Of a stretch of 64,000 nt of DNA, positions 1 to 9,370 are shown one piece after another. The position numbers and the translations under genes are program-made. How positions within the stretch are numbered: position 1 is the first letter of the stretch; every line of letters starts with the position of its first letter. This DNA is from Lactobacillus agrestimuris (lineage in GTDB: Bacteria; Bacillota; Bacilli; Lactobacillales; Lactobacillaceae). Under the pieces are notes generated by a model. That model saw nothing but the letters and a program-made list of their open reading frames with translations. It was not told the origin of the DNA and did no database searches. Location: assembly GCF_943193025.1 (NCBI RefSeq), contig NZ_CALPCQ010000006.1, positions 1-64,000 of the forward strand. The letters are read 5' to 3'.

Positions 1-75
1 TGGAGCGGAAGACGGGATTCGAACCCGCGACCCCAACCATGGCAAGGTTGTGTTCTACCACTGAACTACTTCCGC
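1..75 (-). tRNA. tRNA-Gly (GCC anticodon)
   Basis: The minus strand folds as a complete 75-nt tRNA with the acceptor arm GCGGAAG/CTTCCGC followed by TCCA. The T-arm contains GGTTCGAATCC and the anticodon loop TTGCCAT sits between CAACC and GGTTG, giving anticodon GCC. CCA is encoded. It is identical to the copy at 190-264. Confidence 0.97.
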
Positions 76-87
76 AACACAAATATT

Positions 88-115
88 ATTATAGCAAAAT
101 CTCTTTTCAATGCAA
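88..115 (-). promoter_or_regulatory. Promoter of first tRNA-Gly
   Basis: On the minus strand TTGCAT (110-115) and TATAAT (88-93) are separated by 16 nt, with an extended TGC before the -10. The -10 ends 12 nt before the tRNA. This copy therefore has its own promoter rather than depending on read-through. Confidence 0.8.
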
Positions 116-152
116 GCACTTTTTTATTTTATTTTTCAATTTTTCAGGAAAC

Positions 153-184
153 AACAAAAAAGACTCACCAAAGGCGAGTCTTTG
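153..184 (-). terminator. Terminator after second tRNA-Gly
   Basis: AGACTC/GAGTCT arms with an AAA loop and a T-run on the minus strand, just downstream of the tRNA at 190-264. It isolates the two tRNA genes as separate transcription units. Confidence 0.85.
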
Positions 185-189
185 AATCT

Positions 190-264
190 TGGAGCGGAAG
201 ACGGGATTCGAACCCGCGACCCCAACCATGGCAAGGTTGTGTTCTACCACTGAACTACTTCCGC
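190..264 (-). tRNA. tRNA-Gly (GCC anticodon), second copy
   Basis: Same 75-nt tRNA sequence as at 1-75, with anticodon GCC and encoded CCA. The two genes repeat with a 189-nt period. Their promoters are also similar, so promoter plus tRNA was probably duplicated as one unit. Confidence 0.97.
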
Positions 265-276
265 AATACAAAAAGT

Positions 277-304
277 ATTATAGCAAAAATACTACTCTTT
301 GCAA
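277..304 (-). promoter_or_regulatory. Promoter of second tRNA-Gly
   Basis: Minus strand TTGCAA (299-304), 16-nt spacer, extended TGC, TATAAT (277-282). It is directly downstream of the lysS-tail remnant, which suggests that lysS once ended right before this tRNA promoter. Confidence 0.8.
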
Positions 305-324
305 ATACTTTTTGAAAAAATATT

Positions 325-396
325 TTACTTGTTCTTCTTTTCCATGTCAGCTTTAACTTCTGCGTCGATTGAAGCAATCTTTTCAGGACGCATTGT
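325..396 (-). pseudogene. Detached 3' end of lysS
   Basis: The minus strand encodes the last residues of LysS ([16 protein letters not shown], then MEKKNK and a stop). Positions 328-396 match 3562-3630 inside the intact lysS with only three differences. All three are synonymous third-position changes (Ala, Lys and Pro codons). The copy stops after K, where the intact gene continues KD. Nothing of lysS precedes it. It marks one edge of the cargo block 397-3552. Because the differences are silent, the two tails probably diverged while both were functional, as alleles of different lineages; this is inference. Confidence 0.85.
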
Positions 397-411
397 GTTG
401 ATCATCTCTCT

Positions 412-918
412 TTAGCTCAAAAGATCTTTTTTCAAATCTTCAATTACAATTTGAATTTCATCATCTAGAGTCATTTCACTAGTAAAAGATCTTTCTTTAA
501 TAAATCTAATATAGTCTTTTTCATTCCACCAAGTTTTCATTTTTTCTGAACTGAATGAACCTCTTTGTGGTCGCGTCTTATGTCGTTTTACAGTTTCCCT
601 AAAAGGAATATCAAAATAATAAGCGTTAATATTTTGACCATATAAATACTGAGCTTTTCTAAATAATGTCGTATACCATTCAGCATTAAGGATTCCTTCT
701 AAAATCGTAATTTCACAATTATTATGGCCATATTCCAACAAATTTTCTAAAAGTGGCAAAGCAGTAGTATCTTTACCATCTTTGGCTCTAAGCATATCTC
801 GACGAATCGTATCTTGTGAGATCAATAAGTTATTCCTAGCTAATTTTTTATGAATCTCACGTGCCAAAGTACTCTTTCCACTTCCAGAATTACCTCTGAA
901 CATAATTAACTTTTTCAT
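412..918 (-). CDS. P-loop kinase, AAA_33/zeta-like
   Basis: A 168-residue soluble protein. The ATG at 918 was chosen because an AAAGAAG-type ribosome site precedes it and because the Walker A loop (GNSGSGKS, residues 9-16) then sits at the very N-terminus, as in the family. The motif is followed by a QDTIRRDML stretch where related kinases bind substrate, and by an Arg-rich lid (RHKTRPQR). The family phosphorylates small molecules such as nucleosides, sugars or nucleotide-sugars; the substrate here cannot be read. It is the last gene of the cargo block and lies 64 nt after a Nudix gene. A zeta toxin is unlikely, since there is no antitoxin next to it. Confidence 0.7.
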   Translation of the reverse strand: MKKLIMFRGNSGSGKSTLAREIHKKLARNNLLISQDTIRRDMLRAKDGKDTTALPLLENLLEYGHNNCEITILEGILNAEWYTTLFRKAQYLYGQNINAYYFDIPFRETVKRHKTRPQRGSFSSEKMKTWWNEKDYIRFIKERSFTSEMTLDDEIQIVIEDLKKDLLS

Positions 919-982
919 ATTGAACACTTCTTTCCATTGTAGATCTAAAGCCCCAATCGTTTTTCTTATTTTCGCATTATAC

Positions 983-1597
983 TTAATCAAATTTTGCTTG
1001 CCAATTCCGATCATGATATGCTACAAAACACCGCTCTACCTGTTCTTTAGAATCTTTATCATCACTCAATTTTGGTAATTCATCTAAAGCAAAATATTTG
1101 CAATCAATAGTTTCATTATTCTTAGTAAAATGACCAGCGCCAGGCTTACATAAAAAGAAAATTTGACAAACACCATAAGGATACAGTGGCTTATCTCGAT
1201 TGGATTCATGAATTGAAATCAATCTTTCAACTTCTATTTCAATACCAGCCTCTTCCCTGGTCTCTTTAATACAATTTTCCTTTGGAGTTAAATTTACTTC
1301 ACACCATCCGCCTGGAAGAGCCCAACTGCCATCGTTCTCCTGAACCAATAGAATTTTATTGTTTTTAAAAATAGCCGCACGAGTGCTAATTTTAGGTGTT
1401 TGATAACCTATTTCATTACAAAAAAGATCCTTTACTTTTTCGATCTCTAATCCTGATTTTTCAGCCATCATCTCTGCCGAAATATCACGAATTTCTTGGT
1501 ATCTTTCTTTATCAAATGCATCTTTGTAATAAGTTAATCCAGCTTGAGCTAAACTTTGTAATCTTATAGCCCAATCAATTACTTTATCTTTCTTCAT
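983..1597 (-). CDS. Nudix hydrolase with helical N-terminal domain
   Basis: A 204-residue protein with a helical N-terminal domain (about 1-68) followed by a Nudix fold. The Nudix box lies near residues 96-119 (GGWCEVNLTPKE, then ETREEAGIE). Relative to the classic box, the early Glu is Leu and the Arg is Lys, as seen in the two-domain ADP-ribose pyrophosphatase-like subfamily; the metal-binding REEAG part is intact. Expected activity is hydrolysis of a nucleoside diphosphate linked to a moiety such as ADP-ribose. GGGGAAAA precedes the ATG. It lies in the same strand and block as a second Nudix gene and a small kinase, which suggests nucleotide or cofactor housecleaning; the substrate is unknown. 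Confidence 0.8.
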   Translation of the reverse strand: MKKDKVIDWAIRLQSLAQAGLTYYKDAFDKERYQEIRDISAEMMAEKSGLEIEKVKDLFCNEIGYQTPKISTRAAIFKNNKILLVQENDGSWALPGGWCEVNLTPKENCIKETREEAGIEIEVERLISIHESNRDKPLYPYGVCQIFFLCKPGAGHFTKNNETIDCKYFALDELPKLSDDKDSKEQVERCFVAYHDRNWQAKFD

Positions 1598-1692
1598 CTG
1601 TTTTCCCCTACTAATTTAACAAAACTTTATCGCCGATCTCTAAACTGAAACTATGCTTATGAATCAGCCAAAATTATTCATTTTCACATCTG

Positions 1693-2154
1693 TTAATCAT
1701 AAAATGGTATTTTATTATCAAAAAAATTTTTAATACTCTTTCTATGCTGATCATTAAAAATTTTAGGAAGATTATTTTTATTGAAATACTTTAACTCTAA
1801 AGTTTCTGAACTCAAATTATCAGTAACTTCCTTAATCAATTCAACCAAAAATATGATCAAAATAGATTGTGCAATATCACCATTGGGATAATTTTGAATC
1901 TGATTACTAGAAACTCCTAAAAGTGACTTAACTCTAACTTTCATACCTGTTTCTTCTAAAAATTCGCGCACACAAGCATCTTCAGCAGTTTCACCAAATT
2001 CTATTGCTCCGCCTGGTAAGCCCCAAGTTTTAAAATCAGAACGCTTTTGCAACAAAATCAAATTATCATCATTAGTCAATATCCCACTAGCAAACGTTAA
2101 GATTAACGGATCGTGTCCTACCTTTTTACGAATATCTTTAATATAATCTGACAT
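1693..2154 (-). CDS. Nudix hydrolase
   Basis: A 153-residue protein with a textbook Nudix box at residues 49-71 (GAIEFGETAEDA, then REFLEETGM) that includes every canonical Gly, Glu and Arg. The family cleaves nucleoside diphosphate derivatives using Mg2+ held by the REXXEE glutamates. The N-terminus MSDYIKDIRKKVGHDP is typical of small Lactobacillus Nudix proteins annotated as MutT/ADP-ribose hydrolases. It is separated by 95 nt from the next Nudix gene and is probably co-transcribed with it. The substrate cannot be assigned from sequence. Confidence 0.85.
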   Translation of the reverse strand: MSDYIKDIRKKVGHDPLILTFASGILTNDDNLILLQKRSDFKTWGLPGGAIEFGETAEDACVREFLEETGMKVRVKSLLGVSSNQIQNYPNGDIAQSILIIFLVELIKEVTDNLSSETLELKYFNKNNLPKIFNDQHRKSIKNFFDNKIPFYD

Positions 2155-2281
2155 TTTTTCACCTGAATTATTTGTTTCTTGATCATTTAATTTTATTCTT
2201 CAATTTATCTATTTATAAAGATTAAAATTGTATTAATTATATCATTTATTTTAACAAAGTATTCACTTATTTAATCTAAAA

Positions 2282-2320
2282 AAAGACCCTTACCTACTTT
2301 TCTCGTAGATAAGCGTCTTT
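2282..2320 (-). terminator. Terminator of LytTR/DUF3021 pair
   Basis: A long hairpin with arms AAAGACCCTTACCTAC and GTAGATAAGCGTCTTT (few mismatches) and a T-run on the minus strand, just after the DUF3021 gene. It separates that operon from the Nudix genes. Confidence 0.8.
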
Positions 2321-2339
2321 TATTCCAAATAGCCCCGAT

Positions 2340-2792
2340 TTAACTTTGACTTTTGATTTTTTTATTAATTTGGTTTAATTCTCGTTTTGCTATGTTCATG
2401 TTTATAAACCACATTACTATAAAAATTAAAATGAAGATTCCAGTAAAAATAGAAAAATTAATAAGAGTTAATGGAAACCAACCGGCCAGAATTGCTAAAG
2501 GTGCAAAGCCACAATAATAAATGATAAAGTTGATGATTGTCTTTTTTCGAATAGACCATCGTTCATTCTTATAAACTAGGGCTCCCGCACTGAAAACTAG
2601 TCCCATTAGTCCCCATAAAATTACCGAAACCAGAACAGCATTTAACGGACGACTAAAATGGTTTGTAAATGTAGGTGCCGAAGGGACATAATTACTTAAT
2701 CCATAAAGATAACTGAATAATAGAGAAAACAGTTGTCCAATAAACTCACCAAGAATTATACCTTGAATTATCAGGAAAATGTGTTTTTTCAT
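2340..2792 (-). CDS. DUF3021 family membrane protein
   Basis: A 150-residue integral membrane protein with four predicted helices (about 5-30, 50-73, 86-106 and 110-133) and a basic cytoplasmic tail. DUF3021 proteins are usually encoded directly after a LytTR-domain regulator and are thought to control it from the membrane. Here the ATG overlaps the stop of the LytTR gene by 4 nt (ATGA), so the two are translationally coupled. No ABC transporter is attached, unlike the second pair at 30098-32657. A terminator follows. Confidence 0.82.
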   Translation of the reverse strand: MKKHIFLIIQGIILGEFIGQLFSLLFSYLYGLSNYVPSAPTFTNHFSRPLNAVLVSVILWGLMGLVFSAGALVYKNERWSIRKKTIINFIIYYCGFAPLAILAGWFPLTLINFSIFTGIFILIFIVMWFINMNIAKRELNQINKKIKSQS

Positions 2793-3223
2793 ATACCTAA
2801 CCTCTTTTTCAAATTCCTAACTTTCCGCCGAGCAATGGGAATTCGCTGCTTATTTTTCAAAATAACATCTATTGTTCCATTATCCTGTAATTCTAAATGA
2901 TCGATATGTCGGAAATTAAAAATAGCACTTTGGGAAGCCTCAATGAAATCCTCATTTAACTCATCTTTTAAAACAGAAAGTCGTTTGCGATATATATAAT
3001 GGTCATCAATTGTTGAAACGTCTAATTTTTGATCATTTGTTTGAATTGCAAATATATCCCGATAGGCAATCGGCTTTAACTCATTATCTTTAGCACACCA
3101 TAAAACCTGCTCATTATTAGTCAAATAATTAAGAAGATCGTTCACCTCTGGAGTGATTTTACGAATCCAAAGTTCGCCGTACTCTTTATCTAAGGAAGCA
3201 TCGACATGACAATTAATTTTCAA
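2789..3223 (-). CDS. LytTR-domain transcriptional regulator, TTG start
   Basis: A 144-residue protein with a C-terminal LytTR DNA-binding domain (about 50-144) and no receiver domain. The start is set by a strong AGGAGG at 3232-3237, 8 nt before TTG at 3221-3223. The resulting N-terminus MKINCHVDASLD agrees with the MKI-type start usual for this family. An upstream ATG at 3250 in frame lacks a good ribosome site and would place the AGGAGG inside the gene. It is coupled by a 4-nt overlap to a DUF3021 membrane partner, a common anti-regulator arrangement. The target is probably its own operon; no targets can be read. Confidence 0.82.
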   Translation of the reverse strand: MKINCHVDASLDKEYGELWIRKITPEVNDLLNYLTNNEQVLWCAKDNELKPIAYRDIFAIQTNDQKLDVSTIDDHYIYRKRLSVLKDELNEDFIEASQSAIFNFRHIDHLELQDNGTIDVILKNKQRIPIARRKVRNLKKRLGI

Positions 3224-3396
3224 TAAGGGATCCTCCTCTCGTTTAATCATGAATTGAGTATAGCAAATCAATTCTGATAATTAACAATATATTAGTAAAT
3301 GGTTATATAGGTATGCTAAGTGGCCTTTTCCTTATTAAATTCGGTTCAGTTAACTAAACTTATAACTGTAATTAAATGCCAAATTCATAAAAATTA

Positions 3397-3434
3397 AAAG
3401 CCATCAGCAAGATTTTAAACTGCTAATGGCTTTT
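3397..3434 (-). terminator. lysS terminator
   Basis: Arms AAAAGCCATCAGCA and TGCTAATGGCTTTT (one mismatch) with an 10-nt loop, followed by T-rich sequence on the minus strand. It lies about 120 nt after lysS. A second small inverted repeat, CGCTATG/CATAGCG, lies at 3441-3460. Nothing else is seen in the 330 nt between lysS and the LytTR gene. Confidence 0.85.
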
Positions 3435-3552
3435 ATGTTTCGCTATGAGTTCACATAGCGACTTAATCTCTATATAAATTGGAATATAGTTTAGATTGAT
3501 ACCTGCTATTGAGGCTATTTACTATTTTTCCCAACGCTCTAGAAGTTTGATA

Positions 3553-5115
<1,563 letters not shown>

Positions 5116-6141
5116 TTATTCGTTCACTGCTGCACGTCTAGCTTCGCGCTTTGATTGCCACTTTTCGTAATCGTCTACAAAATTATCAAGCAAATCATAT
5201 ACTTCCTGACGTGTCCATACTTCATTTATTTTAGCACGAGTCCGGGCTGAACGGGGAATACCTTTTAAATAATAGGCAGCTTGCTGTCTGAATTCTGGAA
5301 CAGCAATTCTTTCTCCCTTAAGTTCAACTAAACCATCTAATTGATGTTTAGCAGTTGCAATCTTCTCTTCAACGGTTTGAGGTCTGAGTTTCTCACCGGT
5401 CTCAAGATAATGTGTCATATCCTTTAAGATCCAAGGATTACCCAAAGCAGCTCTTCCGACCATTACAGCTGTAGCACCAATTTCATCAAGTGCTTTTTTA
5501 GCAAGTTCGGGTGTTTTAATATCACCATTTGCCACGAATGGAATATCTAAAGCTTGAGCGACATCATGAAGAGTCTCCCAATCGGCTTCACCTTGATACA
5601 TTTGCTTACGAGTTCTACCATGCATTGCAAGCATTGAAGCACCAGCCTCTTGAGCGGCTAAAGCATTTTCAACTGCAAAGATATGCTTACGGTCCCAACC
5701 AATTCTCATTTTAACAGTAACTGGTTTAGATACATTTTGTACTACGGCATGAACCATTTGATAAATCTTATTTGAATCAAGAAGCCATTTAGACCCTGCA
5801 TCAGTCTTCGTTACTTTAGGTACAGGACAGCCCATATTAATATCGATAATATCTGCATCAGTATGCTGATCAACATACTGCGCTGCTTGAAGTAATGTTT
5901 CCTCAGTTCCACCAAAGATTTGGATACTCATTGGGTGTTCACGAGGATCAACATCCATCATTCTAAGAGTTTTCTTATTTCGATAAATAATTCCATGATC
6001 TGAAATCATTTCGCAAACTACTAACCCTGCCCCAAATTCTTTACACACAACTCTAAAAGCAGAATTTGATACTCCAGCCATTGGTGCAACAACAACTCGG
6101 TTTGGTATTTCGATTTCACGAATTTTCCAGCTGTTATCCAT
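5116..6141 (-). CDS. dusB: tRNA-dihydrouridine synthase B
   Basis: A 341-residue FMN enzyme that reduces uridine to dihydrouridine in the tRNA D-loop. The FMN-binding start VVVAPMAGVS (17-26) and the catalytic Cys in DINMGCPVPK (about residue 105) are present, as is the GRAALGNPW motif. The ATG at 6139-6141 follows AAAGGA by 7 nt; a TTG one codon upstream is less likely. The order hslO-dusB-lysS matches Bacillus. lysS follows after 14 nt, so both are likely on one transcript. Confidence 0.96.
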   Translation of the reverse strand: MDNSWKIREIEIPNRVVVAPMAGVSNSAFRVVCKEFGAGLVVCEMISDHGIIYRNKKTLRMMDVDPREHPMSIQIFGGTEETLLQAAQYVDQHTDADIIDINMGCPVPKVTKTDAGSKWLLDSNKIYQMVHAVVQNVSKPVTVKMRIGWDRKHIFAVENALAAQEAGASMLAMHGRTRKQMYQGEADWETLHDVAQALDIPFVANGDIKTPELAKKALDEIGATAVMVGRAALGNPWILKDMTHYLETGEKLRPQTVEEKIATAKHQLDGLVELKGERIAVPEFRQQAAYYLKGIPRSARTRAKINEVWTRQEVYDLLDNFVDDYEKWQSKREARRAAVNE

Positions 6142-6224
6142 CAAACCATCCTTTCAAAACACTTCAATAATTGTAACAAAAAAGCCCTCATGGTCAAAAC
6201 ATCGAGATTAATTAATGCAAAGAT

Positions 6225-7097
6225 TTACTTTTTTGCAAGAATATTTTTCAATTCATCTTCACTGTAATGATATTTGTTACCACAGAAATTGCAAGTAAGT
6301 TCTGCACCATGATCTTGCTCAATCATTTCCTTAAGTTGAGATGACTTTAAAGTTTCCAAAATCTTAGCATATTTTTCTTTTGAACAGTCACACTTATAAG
6401 CCACTTCTTCAGGATCAAAGATCTTACAATCATCGCCTAAAATCTTCTTAGCAAGATCTTCAGGAGTCATTCCATCAAGAAAGGCTGATGATAATTGAGG
6501 CAATTTTTTGATTCGCTCAATTGTTTGGTCAATTAAAGTATCACTTGCACCAGGAAGAGCTTGTAACATAAAACCACCAGCTGCGCCAATTGTATTGTTT
6601 GGATTTACGAAAACTGACAAACCAACTGCTGAAGGAATTTGTTCAGACTTAGTCAAATAGTAAGCAAAATCTTCTGCAATTTCTCCAGAAACAATTGGAA
6701 CTTGACCAGTATATGGTTCTTTCAAACCTAAATCTTTAGTAACTTCAAGCCAACCTTGCCCAACAGCCTTTTTAACATTGATATGTCCATCTTCTTTTGG
6801 TGGCAGTGCAATATGTGGATTCTTAACATAACCCTTGACTGTTAAATCTGCTTTTGCAGTTACTACAGTAGGCCCAACTGGACCATTACCTAACAATCTA
6901 ACTGTTAATTCTTCTTTATCAGTTAATTCGGCACCTGCTAATAAAAGTGTTCCAAGTAAAGTGCGCCCTAATACAGCAGATGATGCTGACCAAGTATCAT
7001 GACGCTGTTGCGCTTCAGCAACTACTCCTTTAGCCGTAATGGTTAATAATCTCAAGTTTTTAGTTTTATCAATTGCTTTAACTAAGTAATTTTCCAT
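6225..7097 (-). CDS. hslO: Hsp33 redox-regulated chaperone
   Basis: A 290-residue cytosolic holdase that is activated by oxidation. The C-terminal zinc switch is intact: the CDC pair in YKCDCSKEK and the CNFC pair in LTCNFCGNK. The ATG at 7097 is preceded by AGGAGG at 7101-7106; an upstream in-frame extension would run through the ftsH terminator and was discarded. The Shine-Dalgarno sequence begins immediately at the end of the ftsH terminator T-run, so hslO expression should depend on read-through from ftsH. Confidence 0.97.
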   Translation of the reverse strand: MENYLVKAIDKTKNLRLLTITAKGVVAEAQQRHDTWSASSAVLGRTLLGTLLLAGAELTDKEELTVRLLGNGPVGPTVVTAKADLTVKGYVKNPHIALPPKEDGHINVKKAVGQGWLEVTKDLGLKEPYTGQVPIVSGEIAEDFAYYLTKSEQIPSAVGLSVFVNPNNTIGAAGGFMLQALPGASDTLIDQTIERIKKLPQLSSAFLDGMTPEDLAKKILGDDCKIFDPEEVAYKCDCSKEKYAKILETLKSSQLKEMIEQDHGAELTCNFCGNKYHYSEDELKNILAKK

Positions 7098-7110
7098 TTT
7101 TCCTCCTAAA

Positions 7111-7137
7111 AAAATAGAGCCTTTGCAGGCCCTATTT
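7111..7137 (-). terminator. ftsH-hslO intergenic terminator
   Basis: Hairpin arms AAATAGGGCCT and AGGCTCTATTT (minus strand) with a seven-T run that abuts the hslO ribosome site AGGAGG. The stem has one mismatch and a small loop. It probably lowers hslO expression relative to ftsH rather than ending the operon entirely, since no separate hslO promoter is visible. Confidence 0.75.
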
Positions 7138-7140
7138 CTT

Positions 7141-9285
7141 CTATTTATCTTTATTTTCGCCCTTATCAGAAGAATCTTTATCTGAGTTTTGAGGAGTTTT
7201 ATCCACTGAAGCATCTGATTGATTATCAGTCTTTTCTGAAGGAAGTTTTATTGAAGCTTCATCTTGTTTAAGAGTTTGGTCTTCTTTTTTATCCTTCTTT
7301 TCCTTTAAAACTTCTCTCTTTTCAGCAGCAGCCTTAGCTTGTTCATAAGTTGATGCTTCTGCTTCACTTGGATATTCTTCACTAGATTCAGGCATCTTAC
7401 CAGTCTTGTATAAAGACATGATTTGTTTTTCGTTTAAAGTTTCGTACTTAAGCAAAGCTTCAGCAATAATGCGATGCTTTTCCTTATTTTCTTTAACGAT
7501 TTCAAGTGCCTTGGCATGTCCACGATCAAGAATCTTCTTAACAGCTTCATCGATTTTAGCAGCAGTTGCTTCACTGTAAGGCTTTGCTCCGTATGGATTG
7601 GTTTCGCCTTCTTTTTCAAGTTCAACCATTCCAAGTGAATCAGTCATACCATAGTTAACAACCATGCTGTGAGCAATTTGAGTAGCTTGTTCAAAGTCAT
7701 TTGAAGCACCAGTTGATTTATCACCAAGTGTAGCTTCTTCACCGGCACGACCACCCATCAAACCAACGATTTGTTCAAACAATTGGTTTTCAGTCAAGAT
7801 AAATTGATCATCCTTTGGAAGCATGATGTTATATCCACCAGCACGGCCACGAGGTACAATAGTAACCTTTCTAACTGTTCTTGAATCACTTAAAACAAGA
7901 CCAGCAATTGAGTGACCAGCTTCGTGGAAAGCAACACGACGACGTTCCTTTTCAGAAATAATACTATCTTTCTTAGCTGGACCGGCAATTACTCTATCTT
8001 CAGCTTCATCAATATCTGATGCCGTAATTTCTGTACCGTTACGACGAGCAGCAACCAAAGCGGCTTCGTTTAAAACGTTAGCAAGGTCAGCACCAACAAA
8101 ACCAGGAGTTTGACGAGCAACTTCCTTTAAGTCTACATCTGGTGCAAGTGGCTTATTCTTAGCGTGAACACGTAAGATAGCTTCACGACCTCTAACATCT
8201 GGACGACCAACTAAAACTTTTCTATCGAAACGACCTGGACGAAGAAGGGCTGGGTCCAAAACGTCTGAACGGTTAGTTGCGGCAATAACGATAACACCTT
8301 CATCACCGTTAAATCCATCCATTTCAACCAATAATTGGTTTAATGTCTGTTCACGTTCATCGTTTCCTCCGCCCATTCCGTTTCCACGGCGACGTCCGAT
8401 AGCATCAATTTCATCGATAAAGATAATACTTGGTGCATTCTTCTTAGCATTAGTGAATAAGTCACGTACACGACTAGCACCAACACCGACAAACATTTCA
8501 ACAAAATCTGAACCTGAAATTGAGTAGAAAGGAACATTTGCTTCACCAGCAACAGCTCTTGCAAGTAATGTCTTACCAGTACCTGGAGGACCCTCAAGTA
8601 ACACACCAGAAGGAATTTTAGCACCTAACTTAGTGTATTTAGTTGGGTTTTTCAAAAATTCTACAACTTCAACTAATTCTTGTTTTTCTTCTTCTTCACC
8701 AGCTACATCAGAGAAACGAACCTTGTTCTTAGTAGGATCTTCAGGCTTAACATGGGAACGTCCGAAGTTCATGATACCGCCGTTTCCACGACCTGCACCA
8801 CCTTGGTTCATCATCATCCAAAGCATCACAATGAACAAAATAGTTGGTACAAGCATTACAATTGTTGAGATCCAGTTACCTGACTGAGACTCGCCTTGTG
8901 TAGTCATTTTGGCGTTGCTCTTTTGTGCTAAGTCTTGCACATTAGATACACTAGAATCGTTTTGAAGCATTGTAGTATTGAAGCGTGTTACTTCACGACT
9001 TGAATTACCATTGAAAAAGTCAAAACTGTTATTAGATTTATTCTGTGTCTTTTGTGCACTCTTATAGCTACCTGAAACCGAGTAAACACCGTTTGCAGGT
9101 TGAACGCTAAAGCTCTTAACTTTGCCTTGGCGTAAGTCTTTCACAAATTGTGAATAACTGATGTTTTCGCTACCACCAGAGTTATTAGAACCGCCAAGTG
9201 CCCAGTTTATTCCCCAAAGGAGCAGAAGGAACACTACTATATAGAAAAGACCATTTGATAATAGCCTATTCCGGTTATTCTTCAT
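7141..9285 (-). CDS. ftsH: ATP-dependent zinc metalloprotease FtsH
   Basis: A 714-residue membrane protease that degrades misfolded and regulatory proteins. Two N-terminal membrane helices (about 7-28 and 140-160) flank an extracytoplasmic domain. The AAA+ module has Walker A GPPGTGKT, Walker [12 protein letters not shown] and the second region of homology with RPGRFD. The protease site HEAGH follows. The C-terminus is a long Lys/Glu/Asp-rich tail, longer than in Escherichia coli. The ATG at 9285 follows GGAGGT; an ATG five codons upstream contains that site and is rejected. The usual hpt gene between tilS and ftsH is absent here. Confidence 0.98.
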   Translation of the reverse strand: MKNNRNRLLSNGLFYIVVFLLLLWGINWALGGSNNSGGSENISYSQFVKDLRQGKVKSFSVQPANGVYSVSGSYKSAQKTQNKSNNSFDFFNGNSSREVTRFNTTMLQNDSSVSNVQDLAQKSNAKMTTQGESQSGNWISTIVMLVPTILFIVMLWMMMNQGGAGRGNGGIMNFGRSHVKPEDPTKNKVRFSDVAGEEEEKQELVEVVEFLKNPTKYTKLGAKIPSGVLLEGPPGTGKTLLARAVAGEANVPFYSISGSDFVEMFVGVGASRVRDLFTNAKKNAPSIIFIDEIDAIGRRRGNGMGGGNDEREQTLNQLLVEMDGFNGDEGVIVIAATNRSDVLDPALLRPGRFDRKVLVGRPDVRGREAILRVHAKNKPLAPDVDLKEVARQTPGFVGADLANVLNEAALVAARRNGTEITASDIDEAEDRVIAGPAKKDSIISEKERRRVAFHEAGHSIAGLVLSDSRTVRKVTIVPRGRAGGYNIMLPKDDQFILTENQLFEQIVGLMGGRAGEEATLGDKSTGASNDFEQATQIAHSMVVNYGMTDSLGMVELEKEGETNPYGAKPYSEATAAKIDEAVKKILDRGHAKALEIVKENKEKHRIIAEALLKYETLNEKQIMSLYKTGKMPESSEEYPSEAEASTYEQAKAAAEKREVLKEKKDKKEDQTLKQDEASIKLPSEKTDNQSDASVDKTPQNSDKDSSDKGENKDK

Positions 9286-9309
9286 ATAAAACCTCCGCAA
9301 AGTTTATAA

Positions 9310-9337
9310 ATAATATACGTTTAAAAGTGTATCACAA
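9310..9337 (-). promoter_or_regulatory. ftsH promoter
   Basis: Minus strand TTGTGA (9332-9337), 16-nt spacer, TATTAT (9310-9315), about 25 nt before the ftsH start. No CIRCE or CtsR-type operator is seen next to it. Confidence 0.6.
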
Positions 9338-9370
9338 ATATACGACTAGCTCTATTTTTTTAAATAGTTC

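Noticed and set aside
412-918. Zeta-toxin assignment for the P-loop kinase
   Set aside because: No antitoxin gene is adjacent and the sequence is closer to general small-molecule kinases.
3441-3460. CGCTATG/CATAGCG inverted repeat as an attachment site
   Set aside because: No second copy is visible at 397-411 or elsewhere at the other edge of the cargo block.
8340-8624. Antisense and alternative-frame ORFs within ftsH and other large genes
   Set aside because: They lie wholly inside strongly supported genes and lack ribosome sites.
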